Part shown: positions 1-10,400 of the stretch, piece by piece
Layout of the letters: each line of letters begins with the position of its first letter
Numbering within the stretch: the first letter of the stretch is position 1
Source: Stentor coeruleus
Taxonomy: Eukaryota; Ciliophora; Heterotrichea; Heterotrichida; Stentoridae
NCBI GenBank assembly: GCA_001970955.1
Contig: MPUH01000128.1
Coordinates: forward strand, 35,703 to 99,702
Direction of reading: 5' to 3'
DNA length: 64,000 bases
Program-made: the position numbers and the translations under genes
Notes under the pieces: generated by a model
The model's database searches: none
What the model was told of the DNA's origin: nothing
What the model saw: the letters and a program-made list of their open reading frames with translations, nothing else

Positions 1-1005
1 CTATCCTCACGAAATAGCGAAAAGAGGTTTTTTCCAAAAGATATAAGTCTTAATATAAAAGCATCAAACAAAGAAAACGGGGTTATAAAAGCATATGCAG
101 CAGTAACAGATCAAGGACTTGTAAGAAATTACAATGAAGACCGTGTTAGTATAATTTTGAATATCATAAAACCTCTTCATAGAAAGTCTGAAACTTGGCC
201 TTATTGTGCTTTTTTTGGAATATATGATGGTCATGGTGGGTCAAAATGCGCAGATTTTCTTAGGGATAATCTACATCAACTTATTTTTAAGGATCCTAGA
301 TTCCCTTTTAATGCTCCGGAAGCGATTAGAGAAGGGTTTAGACAAGCAGAGATGATATTTACTTCTAATGCTGATTGTTGTGATCCTAAAGAAAAATCAG
401 GAAGTTGTGCATTGGTTGTTATGATTGTTGGCGATGTGTGTTATGTAGTAAATCTTGGAGATTCTAGGGCGATTATGAGTGGGAATAATGGAAGAAAAAT
501 ATTTGCTTTATCAAAAGATCATAAACCTTGTGATGATGATGAGATAAGAAGGATAATTTGTGGTGGTGGGAAAGTATACCAAAGCACAATAACAACTGCT
601 AATGGACAATCAATTTTAGGACCTTATAGAGTTAGTCCTGGTCGTCTTTCAGTTAGTAGAACATTTGGAGATTTATATGCAAAATCCCCAGATCTCGGAG
701 GTAATCCAGATGTAATAATCTCACAACCTGATATTAAAGCTTTTAAAATACTTCCTGAACATGACTTTATACTTATAGGAACTGATGGGGTTTTTGATAA
801 ACTCACAAATAAAGAAATAATACAATGTTGTTGGAATAGAAATTTACCTAATATTGAATCAAATCCTCATACACAAGCAGCTAATGCTGTTAATAATGTT
901 ATGACAGCTTCAATGAATAGAAAGAGTTTAGATAATTTGACAGCAGTGGTTATTGCTTTTGATAATTTTCATAAGATGAAATTTGGACTAACAGATATGG
1001 AGTAA
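1..1005 (+). CDS. PP2C-family Ser/Thr protein phosphatase (5' end cut by window)
   Basis: The frame is open from the first base, so the gene begins before the window; 334 residues are visible. It is a metal-dependent PPM/PP2C phosphatase that removes phosphate from Ser/Thr. Motifs in order: NEDR (about residues 45-48, the N-terminal metal/phosphate motif), YDGHGG (75-80, metal-binding Asp), GDSRA, the SRTFGD segment, GTDGVFD (metal-binding Asp) and the closing DNLTAVVI motif. The core is complete and no extra domain is visible. It ends with TAA. Cytosolic or nuclear by default: no membrane segment is seen. The family assignment is secure; substrate and pathway cannot be read from sequence. 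Confidence 0.95.
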   Translation, partial: LSSRNSEKRFFPKDISLNIKASNKENGVIKAYAAVTDQGLVRNYNEDRVSIILNIIKPLHRKSETWPYCAFFGIYDGHGGSKCADFLRDNLHQLIFKDPRFPFNAPEAIREGFRQAEMIFTSNADCCDPKEKSGSCALVVMIVGDVCYVVNLGDSRAIMSGNNGRKIFALSKDHKPCDDDEIRRIICGGGKVYQSTITTANGQSILGPYRVSPGRLSVSRTFGDLYAKSPDLGGNPDVIISQPDIKAFKILPEHDFILIGTDGVFDKLTNKEIIQCCWNRNLPNIESNPHTQAANAVNNVMTASMNRKSLDNLTAVVIAFDNFHKMKFGLTDME

Positions 1006-1795
1006 ACTGAATTTTGTATGAAAAATTATTGATAATTATTTAGAGATATGATATAGAAAATAATAATTGTGTGATATGGGTGATGTAGTTTGAATAAGGG
1101 GTTATATAAATTATTGTGAGTTGATGATAATTTTTTTATTAAATGAATAGTTTTTTTTATTGGTTTTCTTGGAGTTTTGATAATTTTTATTGGTTTTGGA
1201 TAATTTAGATTTTAAGTCTGTTTGACTAGAGGATTAGGCTGTGGAAAAAATTGGATAAGATATATAAGAAGTTTAAGTTTCAATTGTTGATATGAAATTA
1301 TGCAAATTCAGTCATGATATAGAAATTTTTGGTTTACTTTTATTTTGTGTCTGTGATTGGATTAAGTGGATATTTTACGGGTGTAATAAAAATTTTTATG
1401 AATACTTAAGGTTTTAAATACCATATTGCGATTAAATCATTCAAAATATAATTTTTATTTTGCAGATAATTCATATCACCTTAAAAAATATCATAAAGAT
1501 ACAGGAAAATCTTAAGGCAACCACAGTAGACATCTTTCATAAAAATTATAAAATACAGAAAATCTCAGCATATCTAAATCCTAAACAAAATATATTCACC
1601 TAATTAAATCAAAATTCTGCAAATCAATAACCTTCTCCAAAACACTATCTCTCAAAAAATACTAAATATCATATTTAATTATTAATCAAATATATAATTT
1701 TGTCAATTAATACATCTTCCCTACTTATTAGCTCTTAAGACTTACCAAACTTAATTACGTTAATATTAGCTATAAAATTAGTACACTTATAAACG
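1006..1795. other. Convergent intergenic region, no gene seen
   Basis: Lies between the 3' ends of two convergent genes. The left half is G/T-rich and C-poor, the right half A/C-rich and G-poor. I see no open frame with protein-like composition, no RNA gene and no repeat. Confidence 0.7.
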
Positions 1796-2206
1796 TCAAA
1801 GGTTAACACAAATATTCAACTTGGTTTTTTTTGAAGCCCATTCAACAGGAGAAAGCAGTATTCTTCTAATTTTCAGCACCTGCTTTGATTGATTAACCTT
1901 AAGAGACTTTGACTTATTAATGCGTTTTTTGATTACGAAAATGTTTTTTTCATTAGTTTTACTCTGAGTTTCATTAGTTTTGTTTATTTGACTTCTAATT
2001 TCTGGTAGTTTACTTTTTTTCTTTAGTAATTTCTTACTTTTTGAATGATGCTTTGAATATAATTTTTCTGTATGAGTATTTGATGGCATGAAACTATCAC
2101 TAAGACTTTTAGGCATAATACTTGTTGTTGAACGCTGGGAATTGGATGGAGTCCAACGACGTATTGATAATTCTGATAGAGGGTTAACTGGGAGCTTAGA
2201 ATCCAT
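1796..2206 (-). CDS. Small basic protein of unknown function
   Basis: 136 codons from ATG to TAA. Very rich in Lys and Ser, with several basic clusters (KKLLKKKSK near residue 60, KKRINKSKSLK near residue 92) that could act as nuclear or nucleolar targeting signals or bind nucleic acid. No membrane segment, signal peptide or recognisable domain. It is flanked on both sides by the skewed intergenic composition typical of real genes here, which supports it as a gene. It converges on the PP2C gene. Not recognised; low complexity means a homology search may be uninformative. Confidence 0.5.
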   Translation of the reverse strand: MDSKLPVNPLSELSIRRWTPSNSQRSTTSIMPKSLSDSFMPSNTHTEKLYSKHHSKSKKLLKKKSKLPEIRSQINKTNETQSKTNEKNIFVIKKRINKSKSLKVNQSKQVLKIRRILLSPVEWASKKTKLNICVNL

Positions 2207-3543
2207 TAATATTTTGATGTAAATAACTACCTTTTAAGCCTAAATGGGGAAGTTTTGTAGTGTAATACACTAAATATTACCTTTGGTAAGAATAAGAATG
2301 ATTAGGATCTTGAAAATTTTGTTTTGGAACTTAAATAATTATGTGGTGTTAGGAGGAAAGGTAATCAAGAAATGATGGATGAAGATTTTATTATATAGTG
2401 AATTTTTTTTTCTTATGAAGCATAATTTGCAGAAATCACATATTGACTAGTGAGATTATTATTATTCGTTGAATTTTGAAATAGTTGTATTGTGCTGTGT
2501 GATAATAAAATTCAAAGTTGAGAATTTATTTATGAAAAAACTATCAAAAATACATTTCTTATACACTTAAATCTTGTTATTTACGTTTTTGTTCATCATG
2601 ATATTTATCCACAATTAGTTATCATGATTATCATTTTCCCTTCAATTTACTCTTTATATTGATATACATATTTTCTTTTTTTATATTTATGTCTGTAATA
2701 GCTTAAAACCATTCTGAGTTATTTCAGTAATTCATTTCATCTTTTTAGTAAGTAAATGAGGTATGTTTAATATATCTAAAAAATTCATAATATCAAATAT
2801 AGTGATAAAACATAAAATTATTCAAAAATTATTATCGTCCTTAGTTAATAGAAATATAGTATCTGTTCAAAGGTTTTAAAACAAAAATACTAAAAACTTC
2901 AAAGCGATAATCACTATAAAATATATAAGTTAGAGCATAAACCTTTGCTTAATCCTAAAAAAATATGAGACATCAATAAGACCTAGTATTTTCAAAAAGT
3001 ACTTAAATACATAAAACTTATATTGATGAAGTATTGCAATTCTAACTTTAGACAAAGCAAATACCCCTCTATAAAGGTGTAAACAATAGTTAATCCTTTT
3101 ATCTTATCATCATCATTATTGTCATTGCCTTATATTATCACATGCGGTAATAGGTCAGATAAAATGTACATGGAAAATGGAAGTTTATAAAAGTAGAGTA
3201 TTGAGTTTTTTCATTAACTACTAAATTCAAAATATTTGATCTATATAAATTCATCTATATGTCTAATCAAACCTACAACAAAATTCTAATCTCCAATAAA
3301 AATTCATTCAATATACTCATAAAATTATTATTCCAATAAATCTATATACAGCACTCTTAATCTAAATCTCTAAATACATATCAATAAACACATTCATCAT
3401 CACTCTCAAATTTAATCCTTCCACATTTATATAAAATCATTATTCCAATAAATCTATATAAAAACCTCTTAGTTTAAATCTTATATACCATTTTATGCTG
3501 CATATGGATATTTGACCCTCCTAATTATGGCGGTATAATTTAA
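2207..3543. promoter_or_regulatory. Divergent intergenic region upstream of the HMG-box gene
   Basis: Shared 5' region of the basic protein (minus) and the HMG-box gene (plus). Positions 3241-3480 contain 50 C but only 3 G by my count. Two ~30-nt near-identical copies containing ATTATTCCAATAAATCTATA sit about 112 bp apart, near 3325 and 3437, and could be duplicated promoter elements. No gene seen. Confidence 0.5.
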
Positions 3544-3972
3544 ATGAACAAGAAGGAAAAAAGAGACTCTTCAAAAGAATACAAATGGGACACTGCTAAT
3601 GAAAAGTATATCCCTAAAGCTTCTCCCTTAGCTTACACCCTATTTATAAACGATCGCAAAGAAGAATATAACAAGAATCCTGAAAAATTTGATGGAGGCA
3701 AATTATACTCAACCAAACAGCTTGCAAGGAAAATAAACTCTGATTGGAAGAAATTAGATGATGGGGCCAAGAAAAAGTATAAAGATATTGTTGAGAAGGA
3801 GAAAAAACGTTTTGAAATTCAAAAGAAGGAACTTGAAGATAAAGGATACTTTACGCTTTCATGTGGGACGAAGAGCACTGATTTACCGGCCCCTGAGGTT
3901 AAAAATACTAAGCGCAGATCGATGACTCCAGTAAAACAAGAATCTAAAAGGCCGGCAAACAAGAAGAAATAA
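3544..3972 (+). CDS. HMG-box DNA-binding protein
   Basis: 142 aa, ATG to TAA, no intron. Residues about 27-100 form a single HMG box: a Pro-Lys-Ala-Ser-Pro start, the first-helix pattern YTLFINDRKEEY, then KQLARKINSDWKKLDDGAKKKYKDIVEKEKKRF, in which Trp and the KKKY pair are the family hallmarks. The tail is basic and Lys-rich. Such proteins bend DNA and act in chromatin architecture or transcription. Short length and one box resemble HMGB/NHP6-like proteins rather than sequence-specific SOX factors. Likely nuclear. Confidence 0.88.
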   Translation: MNKKEKRDSSKEYKWDTANEKYIPKASPLAYTLFINDRKEEYNKNPEKFDGGKLYSTKQLARKINSDWKKLDDGAKKKYKDIVEKEKKRFEIQKKELEDKGYFTLSCGTKSTDLPAPEVKNTKRRSMTPVKQESKRPANKKK

Positions 3973-4715
3973 TTAGAGTTATTTATTTTTAATAGAAATT
4001 GGTTAAATATTGAGATTTTTTATAGGAGATAGGATGAATAAGATCAGATTTTTATGCTGATAATGACTTTTTTTGTTGTGTGGATAATGCTTTAGTGTGG
4101 TTTTAGAGGTAATGGGGGGGGTTTGAATTTAAATGAATATGGATTATTTAAGATGCTAGGATGAGATTTTTAAAAGACAATGAGTTTTAATTAGAGCTTG
4201 ATTAGGAAAGGGTTTTTATGAATTGAATAAATTTTAGTTTTGAATTTAAAGATGCTTTATTAGGGTAGTGATATGTTATTGCTATAAGAAATGAGTAAAA
4301 GTTGCCTAATCTATTAAACATGATTAATGCTATCTTTTAATTGTATTAAGATATATTATAAATTTAATAAACACTGTTATAATTTTACCAAATAGCTTAT
4401 AGACAAACTAATTAAATAAATAAGAGGATTAAATTATGATGCTCATTATTACCTAGAGTAAATATGCTTACTTCGCATATTATAATAATTTATATATCTT
4501 ATCAATTCACATCATCAAAATTCTGTTAAAATTTAACAAAAAATTATTATAAAACTGTGGAAAATTCGCCTAGTAAAATAAAAAAATCACATAAAAATAT
4601 TAACTGCACATTATCTCTACCTAAATTTATAAAGCAAATCCTTCATATCATAATAAAATCATAACAATTAAAATACATAAAAATCGATTATAGACAAATA
4701 ATAACACTTTATATC
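3973..4715. other. Convergent intergenic region, no gene seen
   Basis: 3' flanks of the HMG-box gene and the ankyrin/SAM gene. Positions 4021-4200 contain 48 G and only 7 C by my count, including a run of eight G near 4115; composition then switches to C-containing and G-poor towards 4715. No coding potential or RNA gene seen. Confidence 0.7.
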
Positions 4716-5834
4716 CTAAAAAACTTGGCAAAACCCGCATGCTGTATTCTTAACTTCATTCTCCGATATTAAAAACGATATATTTTTTATAGCATTTCTC
4801 GCTTCCTCCTTCAACTTCAAAACAATCCTTTGTCTATATCCAATTTTATCAATTCCTACAACTTTCAGAACCTCATCATTTATAGCATAATTTGTATTCA
4901 TTAAAAAAAGCATAGTCTCCATATCAGTAAACCCAGAGTCTATAAACAATGGAAAAGTCCACCCAAGGTTGAGTTTTTTTAACCAATCTTCTAAACCTGA
5001 AATCGGGGTAAGTGTTTCCTTTGTACAGCAACTCGAATAAACCGGTATAGATTTCCTCAAATATTTATGCACTTCTTCTTCTAAAAAAGCAAGAAGTATT
5101 AACCTCTGCCCAATTTTCTTTATCCCAATTTCTTCAAGTAATTGCAAAGTCAAAGGTTCACTTCTCATTTGCTCAAATAAAAAAGTCAAATCATCATAAC
5201 CTTGTGATATTAGCAATTCAAATAAATCTTGTTGACCAATTTTCATCAGCCATTGATATAAACTATTTTTATTACATTCCTCTAACTCAGGTTCCATTAA
5301 AGATTTGATCTCTTCAGGACTTGGGCTTGCTTGAGGTTCTGGGGATTGGAGTGACTTTATAAGCCCACTGTTTTTTAAAATCTCAATAATTTCAGGATTA
5401 CCTTCAGCATAATCTAATGATGTGAGATTGTTGATTTTATTAGGAATCTGTGGATCAGCTGAATATGAAATTAATAAACTTATCATAGGTTGAATAGTTT
5501 TCTTTACAGCTAAATGTAGAGGACTTTCCCCATCTTCTCTTTGAATGTTAGAATCAGCTTTGTATTGAAGAAGCAGTTCAGCTATTTCGATTTGGTTACT
5601 TTCGACTGCTTGATGAAGTGCTGTATCGCCTGAAGTGTTTTTAATATTAGGGTTTATGGATTTGCTCAGAAGAAGATTCACAGCTTTGTAATGACCACAA
5701 ACAACTGTGCGATAAAGTCCAGACCAACCTAAGCTTGGGTCTAGATCTTCGAGGAATTCAGGTGAAGTTTTTAATATGTTTTCAATATTTTCTAAGTCAC
5801 CAAGGCGGCAGGCTTTATGGAATTCTGAACTCAT
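4716..5834 (-). CDS. Ankyrin-repeat, double-SAM protein with C-terminal CaaX box
   Basis: 372 aa. Residues about 30-160 hold four ankyrin repeats (GDTALHQAVESNQIEIAELL and DGESPLHLAV are clear repeat cores). Two SAM-like domains follow, about 190-255 and 280-345, each ending in a GIxKIGxR motif typical of SAM helix 5. The last four residues are Cys-Gln-Val-Phe, a CaaX box; Phe at the last position usually directs geranylgeranylation (known enzyme preference). Ankyrin plus SAM suggests a scaffold, and the lipid would anchor it to membrane. Start chosen at the first ATG. The partner is unknown. Confidence 0.85.
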   Translation of the reverse strand: MSSEFHKACRLGDLENIENILKTSPEFLEDLDPSLGWSGLYRTVVCGHYKAVNLLLSKSINPNIKNTSGDTALHQAVESNQIEIAELLLQYKADSNIQREDGESPLHLAVKKTIQPMISLLISYSADPQIPNKINNLTSLDYAEGNPEIIEILKNSGLIKSLQSPEPQASPSPEEIKSLMEPELEECNKNSLYQWLMKIGQQDLFELLISQGYDDLTFLFEQMRSEPLTLQLLEEIGIKKIGQRLILLAFLEEEVHKYLRKSIPVYSSCCTKETLTPISGLEDWLKKLNLGWTFPLFIDSGFTDMETMLFLMNTNYAINDEVLKVVGIDKIGYRQRIVLKLKEEARNAIKNISFLISENEVKNTACGFCQVF

Positions 5835-6280
5835 ATTTATTTAGAATTGATATTTAAATTTTGCTAGGCATGATTTTATCATTTTTTAAAATGAGAAATT
5901 TTATTTGAAGATGGAAATAGTTTATTTGTGTTATAAATAGATAGATTATGTGGATAGGTGTAATTTGTATGAGTTTTAGGAAAAAGCTTATCTAATTATT
6001 TTTTATTTTAGAGAGTTTTTTGGTATAGAAAGCAAATTGTCAGAAACTAGATTATTATAAGTTGAATTAATGATTTTCGCTTTGAGAATTGTGAGGATTA
6101 TTTACCTTTGAAAATTTTAATATTTTACCAGAAGAATCCCAATATTTAAACAGTTATTTAACAATAACCTACAAACAAAAACTATCATAAACTACTACCT
6201 TTCCTATTTGCATCATCGCATTTAAATCAAAAACACAACCTCTCATTAAAATCCTTTACAAAATAACTCATAATAAAAAC
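5835..6280. promoter_or_regulatory. Divergent promoter region
   Basis: 446 bp between the start codons of the ankyrin/SAM gene (minus) and the membrane protein (plus). G-containing and C-poor next to the minus gene, C-rich and G-poor next to the plus gene, so each coding strand sees a G-depleted 5' flank. No clear TATA box can be singled out in such AT-rich DNA. Confidence 0.5.
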
Positions 6281-6844
6281 ATGGAAAAATCTAAACCTTT
6301 TCCATCAGGCTACGGCTTTGGGCAGAAATCCCAAAGATATCTAGCTTTGAACTATGAACTAAGTATCAATACAGACACCGAAGACTGTAACAACATAAAT
6401 CTCTTTTTATTAGCCTACTGCATCATATCAATTCCAACCAAAATCTTAGATCTATGCCTATATGATCAATCAATCCATAAACTTCTTATAAACTCATATG
6501 GCTTCAGTATTTGGATTTATGGTATTTATGTATCAATTCGTTGCAACTATGGGTACAAATGCTTAAAAGCTTCAAAAATAAAATTCAATTCTTACTTTTT
6601 ATTAGTATTTCTATGTATGCAATGCATATACGCTATAATATCTATTAGTCTATGTATTAGTTCTGAAGATACTATTGATTTTTGCAAAATACTACAGTTT
6701 GATGATAGTAAAAACATTATCCATATTTTTAGCTTACTTGCATTTGGGGTAATTTTTAGCTTGTATGCATTTTTTTTAAATTTTAACCTTGCAAGCAAAA
6801 TTAGAGAATATAACCTCTTAAGCTGTTATAAGTCTTTAAATTAG
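6281..6844 (+). CDS. Four-helix membrane protein of unknown function
   Basis: 187 aa. After a polar N-terminus of about 45 residues there are four hydrophobic segments, around 43-60, 75-92, 104-128 and 146-170. Short Cys-containing loops and a short basic tail follow. No signal peptide and no catalytic motif. The tetraspan layout resembles many unassigned ciliate membrane proteins. Another tetraspan protein lies at 61002-61655, but I see no clear sequence similarity. Function unknown. Confidence 0.65.
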   Translation: MEKSKPFPSGYGFGQKSQRYLALNYELSINTDTEDCNNINLFLLAYCIISIPTKILDLCLYDQSIHKLLINSYGFSIWIYGIYVSIRCNYGYKCLKASKIKFNSYFLLVFLCMQCIYAIISISLCISSEDTIDFCKILQFDDSKNIIHIFSLLAFGVIFSLYAFFLNFNLASKIREYNLLSCYKSLN

Positions 6845-7464
6845 CTACAAAATAATAATTATCTAGTTTGCTTATAGGATTTTTATGTTTATATGGATTT
6901 TTTAATTGTGTATGGAGATTTGGATGAAATTTTGAAAGGATTTGGGTAGGTGAATGGTGTATTTTCTTAAGGGTTATAGGAAAATGATAATGATAATGAT
7001 GTGATGAGAAATTTTAGCTTGGATTTTAGAGGAGAAAAAGTGGTGGAGAAAATTTGAACCTGAGATGATTGAGTTTTGTGTTTTATTCAAAAGGATTTAG
7101 TGTTGTTACTAGAGAAGAATAAATAATGAATTTTTTTGGTAGGTGATTTACTTTTTTTACAGGTTTAAAAATAGAGTGAAGAATGCTGTTAGATTTTTAT
7201 AGTAGAATATTACAATAGTATTAGATATTACATAAAAAAAAACTAGTAATTTTTATTAGCATGTTTATAATAGAATAATTTTTAATATACAACTCTATAC
7301 AATTATTATAAAAAAGTCACATAATTTCATACTATACAATTTTACACTGATAAATTATTATTTTTATAATAATTTCACTAGAAAATCAATTCTATCAAAC
7401 TAATTCCAATCCCAAAATATCTTATCACACATTAAAAATTAAACATTAAAAATTAAACATAAAT
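6845..7464. other. Convergent intergenic region, no gene seen
   Basis: 3' flanks of the tetraspan gene and the giant coiled-coil gene. The final part has a short repeated ACATTAAAAATTAA unit just before the coiled-coil stop codon. No gene seen. Confidence 0.7.
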
Positions 7465-10400
7465 CTATTTCTTTTTCTTATTAAACATATTCTTAAACGG
7501 GTTTTTCTTTTTCTGGCCATCCTTATAACCACGTTTCTCCAACAGCGCATCCTGATAATCTTTACTAATACTTAAAATATCCAACATAACCTTAATATTC
7601 TTTTCAGCTTCAGCATTTTGCATAGGTAAAGTTTCTAATACCGTTAACAAAATCCCTCTAATTTGTTCAGAATTCGCTTCAACTTTTCCACTAAATTGTC
7701 CACTTCTACCTTCGCTCTTAAAATGCAATAATTGTTGATTTAAAAGCATTATTCTATTTTCTAATTCCATATTTTCTTCTTCTAAATTCTTCATTTTCCT
7801 AAAAACATCATTAGCTTCTTCTGCCGTAACTTGAACTGAAGATTCTGATTTATTATCAGAATAAGTTTCTAATGGGCTTAAACTTGTGATTGGAGCTGAA
7901 ACAACTTCTTCTTCAAATCCAAAATTTTTAAATGGAATTTGTATGATTTTTCTAGTCGGGGTATAAAAATTTATAAGTTTTTCAATAACTTCTATTAGAG
8001 ATTCAGATTTTAAGTCTTCAGGATAAGAAAGGGATTTTATTGAGTTTAGTTCTTTAAGTTGTTCATTTAAAATATTAAGTTTTTGTTCAAGTTGCTCTTC
8101 GTAAGGAATAGGTAGTTCAAGTAAAGGATTTATTTCTTTAAGAAAGTACTTTTCATACCAATTGTATTCTGGGATTTGATTTTTTATATATACTAAACAC
8201 CAGGTTTTATTATCATATTTAATAACTTTGCATACAAGAAAATCCATTAGAACTATTTCTTTTTTATCGTGTTCATCATATGCAATTTCAAGATCCCTTG
8301 CAGAAAAATCCCCATCATTTTTTTTACCTGCAGTTTTTTCGAGTTCTAATAATTTGTGTTTTTCTTCTTCAAGAATTTTTAGATTTTTTTCTAGTTTTGA
8401 CATATTTTTTATAGTTAATGAAAGTTTATATTCGATTTCCTTTTTTTCTTTGTTTGAATTATCTAATTTTATTGAAAGTTCTTCGATTATTAGTTGAGAG
8501 GATTTTATGTTTTGTTCTAAGTCTTCTATGCAGCTTGAAAGATTTTTTACTTCAAGCTGGAGGTTAGATTCTGATTTTTCTAAGTTATTAATAAGGATTG
8601 TTAAACGTTTATTTTCTTTTTCTATGTAGTTTTTATTTTCAGTGGTTTCTGAATGTTCATTTTTTAGGTTTTCAAATTCAGATTTCAATGTTTCGTAAAG
8701 CTTATCTTTTTTAGTAATCCGTTTATGGGCCTTTAAAAGTTCATCATTTTTCTCATTGATCTTGTCCTCTATGTCCTTAATTTTATCCATAAGTTCTTCA
8801 ATCCTCAACTCACTTTTTTGCATAATCATTTTTTTTTCTGTTACAAGAGCGTTAATTTTTTCATCATTTTTTTCTTGGCTTACCTTCATAAGTATTTCAA
8901 GTTCAGCAATTTGTCTTGTATAAGATTCAGAAATCCCTTCAATTTTTGATGTTTTGTTTTCTCTTTCATCATTCAATGTCCTTTCTAAATTCTTCTTATA
9001 CAACTTTAATTCTAAAACATCCTTTCTCAACTCTTCTTCAAGCTTATCTTTTTCATTATTTAATTCAGTAAGATTTTCTTTTAAACTACTAATTGTAGCT
9101 TTTAATTTAGTATCAGAAGTTTCATAAGATTTAACCTTAAGTTCTAATGTTTGTTTTGAGGTTTCATTTATATGATTTTCTTCATGTACTTCATCTAATT
9201 TTCTATTTAAATTATTGATTGTTATGTCTTTATTTGCTAGCCTGTATAAAATTTACATAGCATTTTTTTCTTCAATTTGATTGTTAAGCTGATTTATGTA
9301 TTTCCATAATGATTTTGTTCCTCCTTCAGGGTTTTCATTATCTTCTTTGTGTTCAAGATTAAATTTTTGTAGTTCAGTTTCTATTTGGTTCATTTCATCA
9401 ACTTTTTCAGCTAGTTTTTGCTTGAGGTCTTGAATTTCTAAGTTTTTATCTTTAAGTTCTTTTGTCCGAAGATCGTTGATACGAGATATTTCATCGGTGT
9501 AAGCTTTAAGTTGGGATTCTAAAACTTGTGTTTCTTGAGCAGCGAGATTTGCTTGGTTTTGAGATTTTTGCTTAGATTTTTCTATTGATGATTTTTCCAA
9601 AGAATACTTTTGTTCTATTTCTAGTAATTGATACTCTAAATCCCCAATTTTTTTATCAAGTGATTCAACCACAACTTTATTTCTCTCCTCAATCTTAACA
9701 ATTTCTTGATCCTTAACACTAACTTCCTCAACAAGTTTTTCAATCTCTCTCTTTAATTCATTAACTTCATCAACATAATCCTCAATTTCTTCATTCTTAA
9801 TCTCTAACTGCTCCTTAACAAACTCAAGTTCTCCACTAATTATTTTCTTCTGATTCTCCGCATTATGCCTAGCTTTATCAGCATTCATCTTTTCATTATT
9901 AAAAGTTACTTCAATTTCTTGCATCTGATACTCAAGATCTCCATTATGTTTAGTTAATGTATCAATATGATTTTTATTTTTCTCTAATATCCCTTTCCAT
10001 TCTTCAATACTAAATAATAAATACATTTTCTCTTTTTGTTGTAATACACTTTCTAAATCTTTTATACTACGTCTTAAATCTTTTAATTCCTGTTCCTGTC
10101 TTGATGCAATAAGCTTTTTTTCAAGTTCGAAATTTTTTTGCAATTCACTGATTTTTGATTTTAAAGACTGGATAATTTCTTCTTGGTTTTTATCTTGACT
10201 TCCTGTTGTTTCAAGGATTTGGTCATGATTTTTAATGATTGTTTCAAGTTTTTTAATATTTTTAGTTAGTCTTAGTATTTCATCATGAAGTTCTATATTA
10301 GTTTGTTTTTCTGTTTCAAGCTGTTCTTCTATATCAAATTTTTGTTGTTCTATTGTTTCTAGTTCTTTGATGAATTCACCTTGTTCTTCAATGCTGAGTA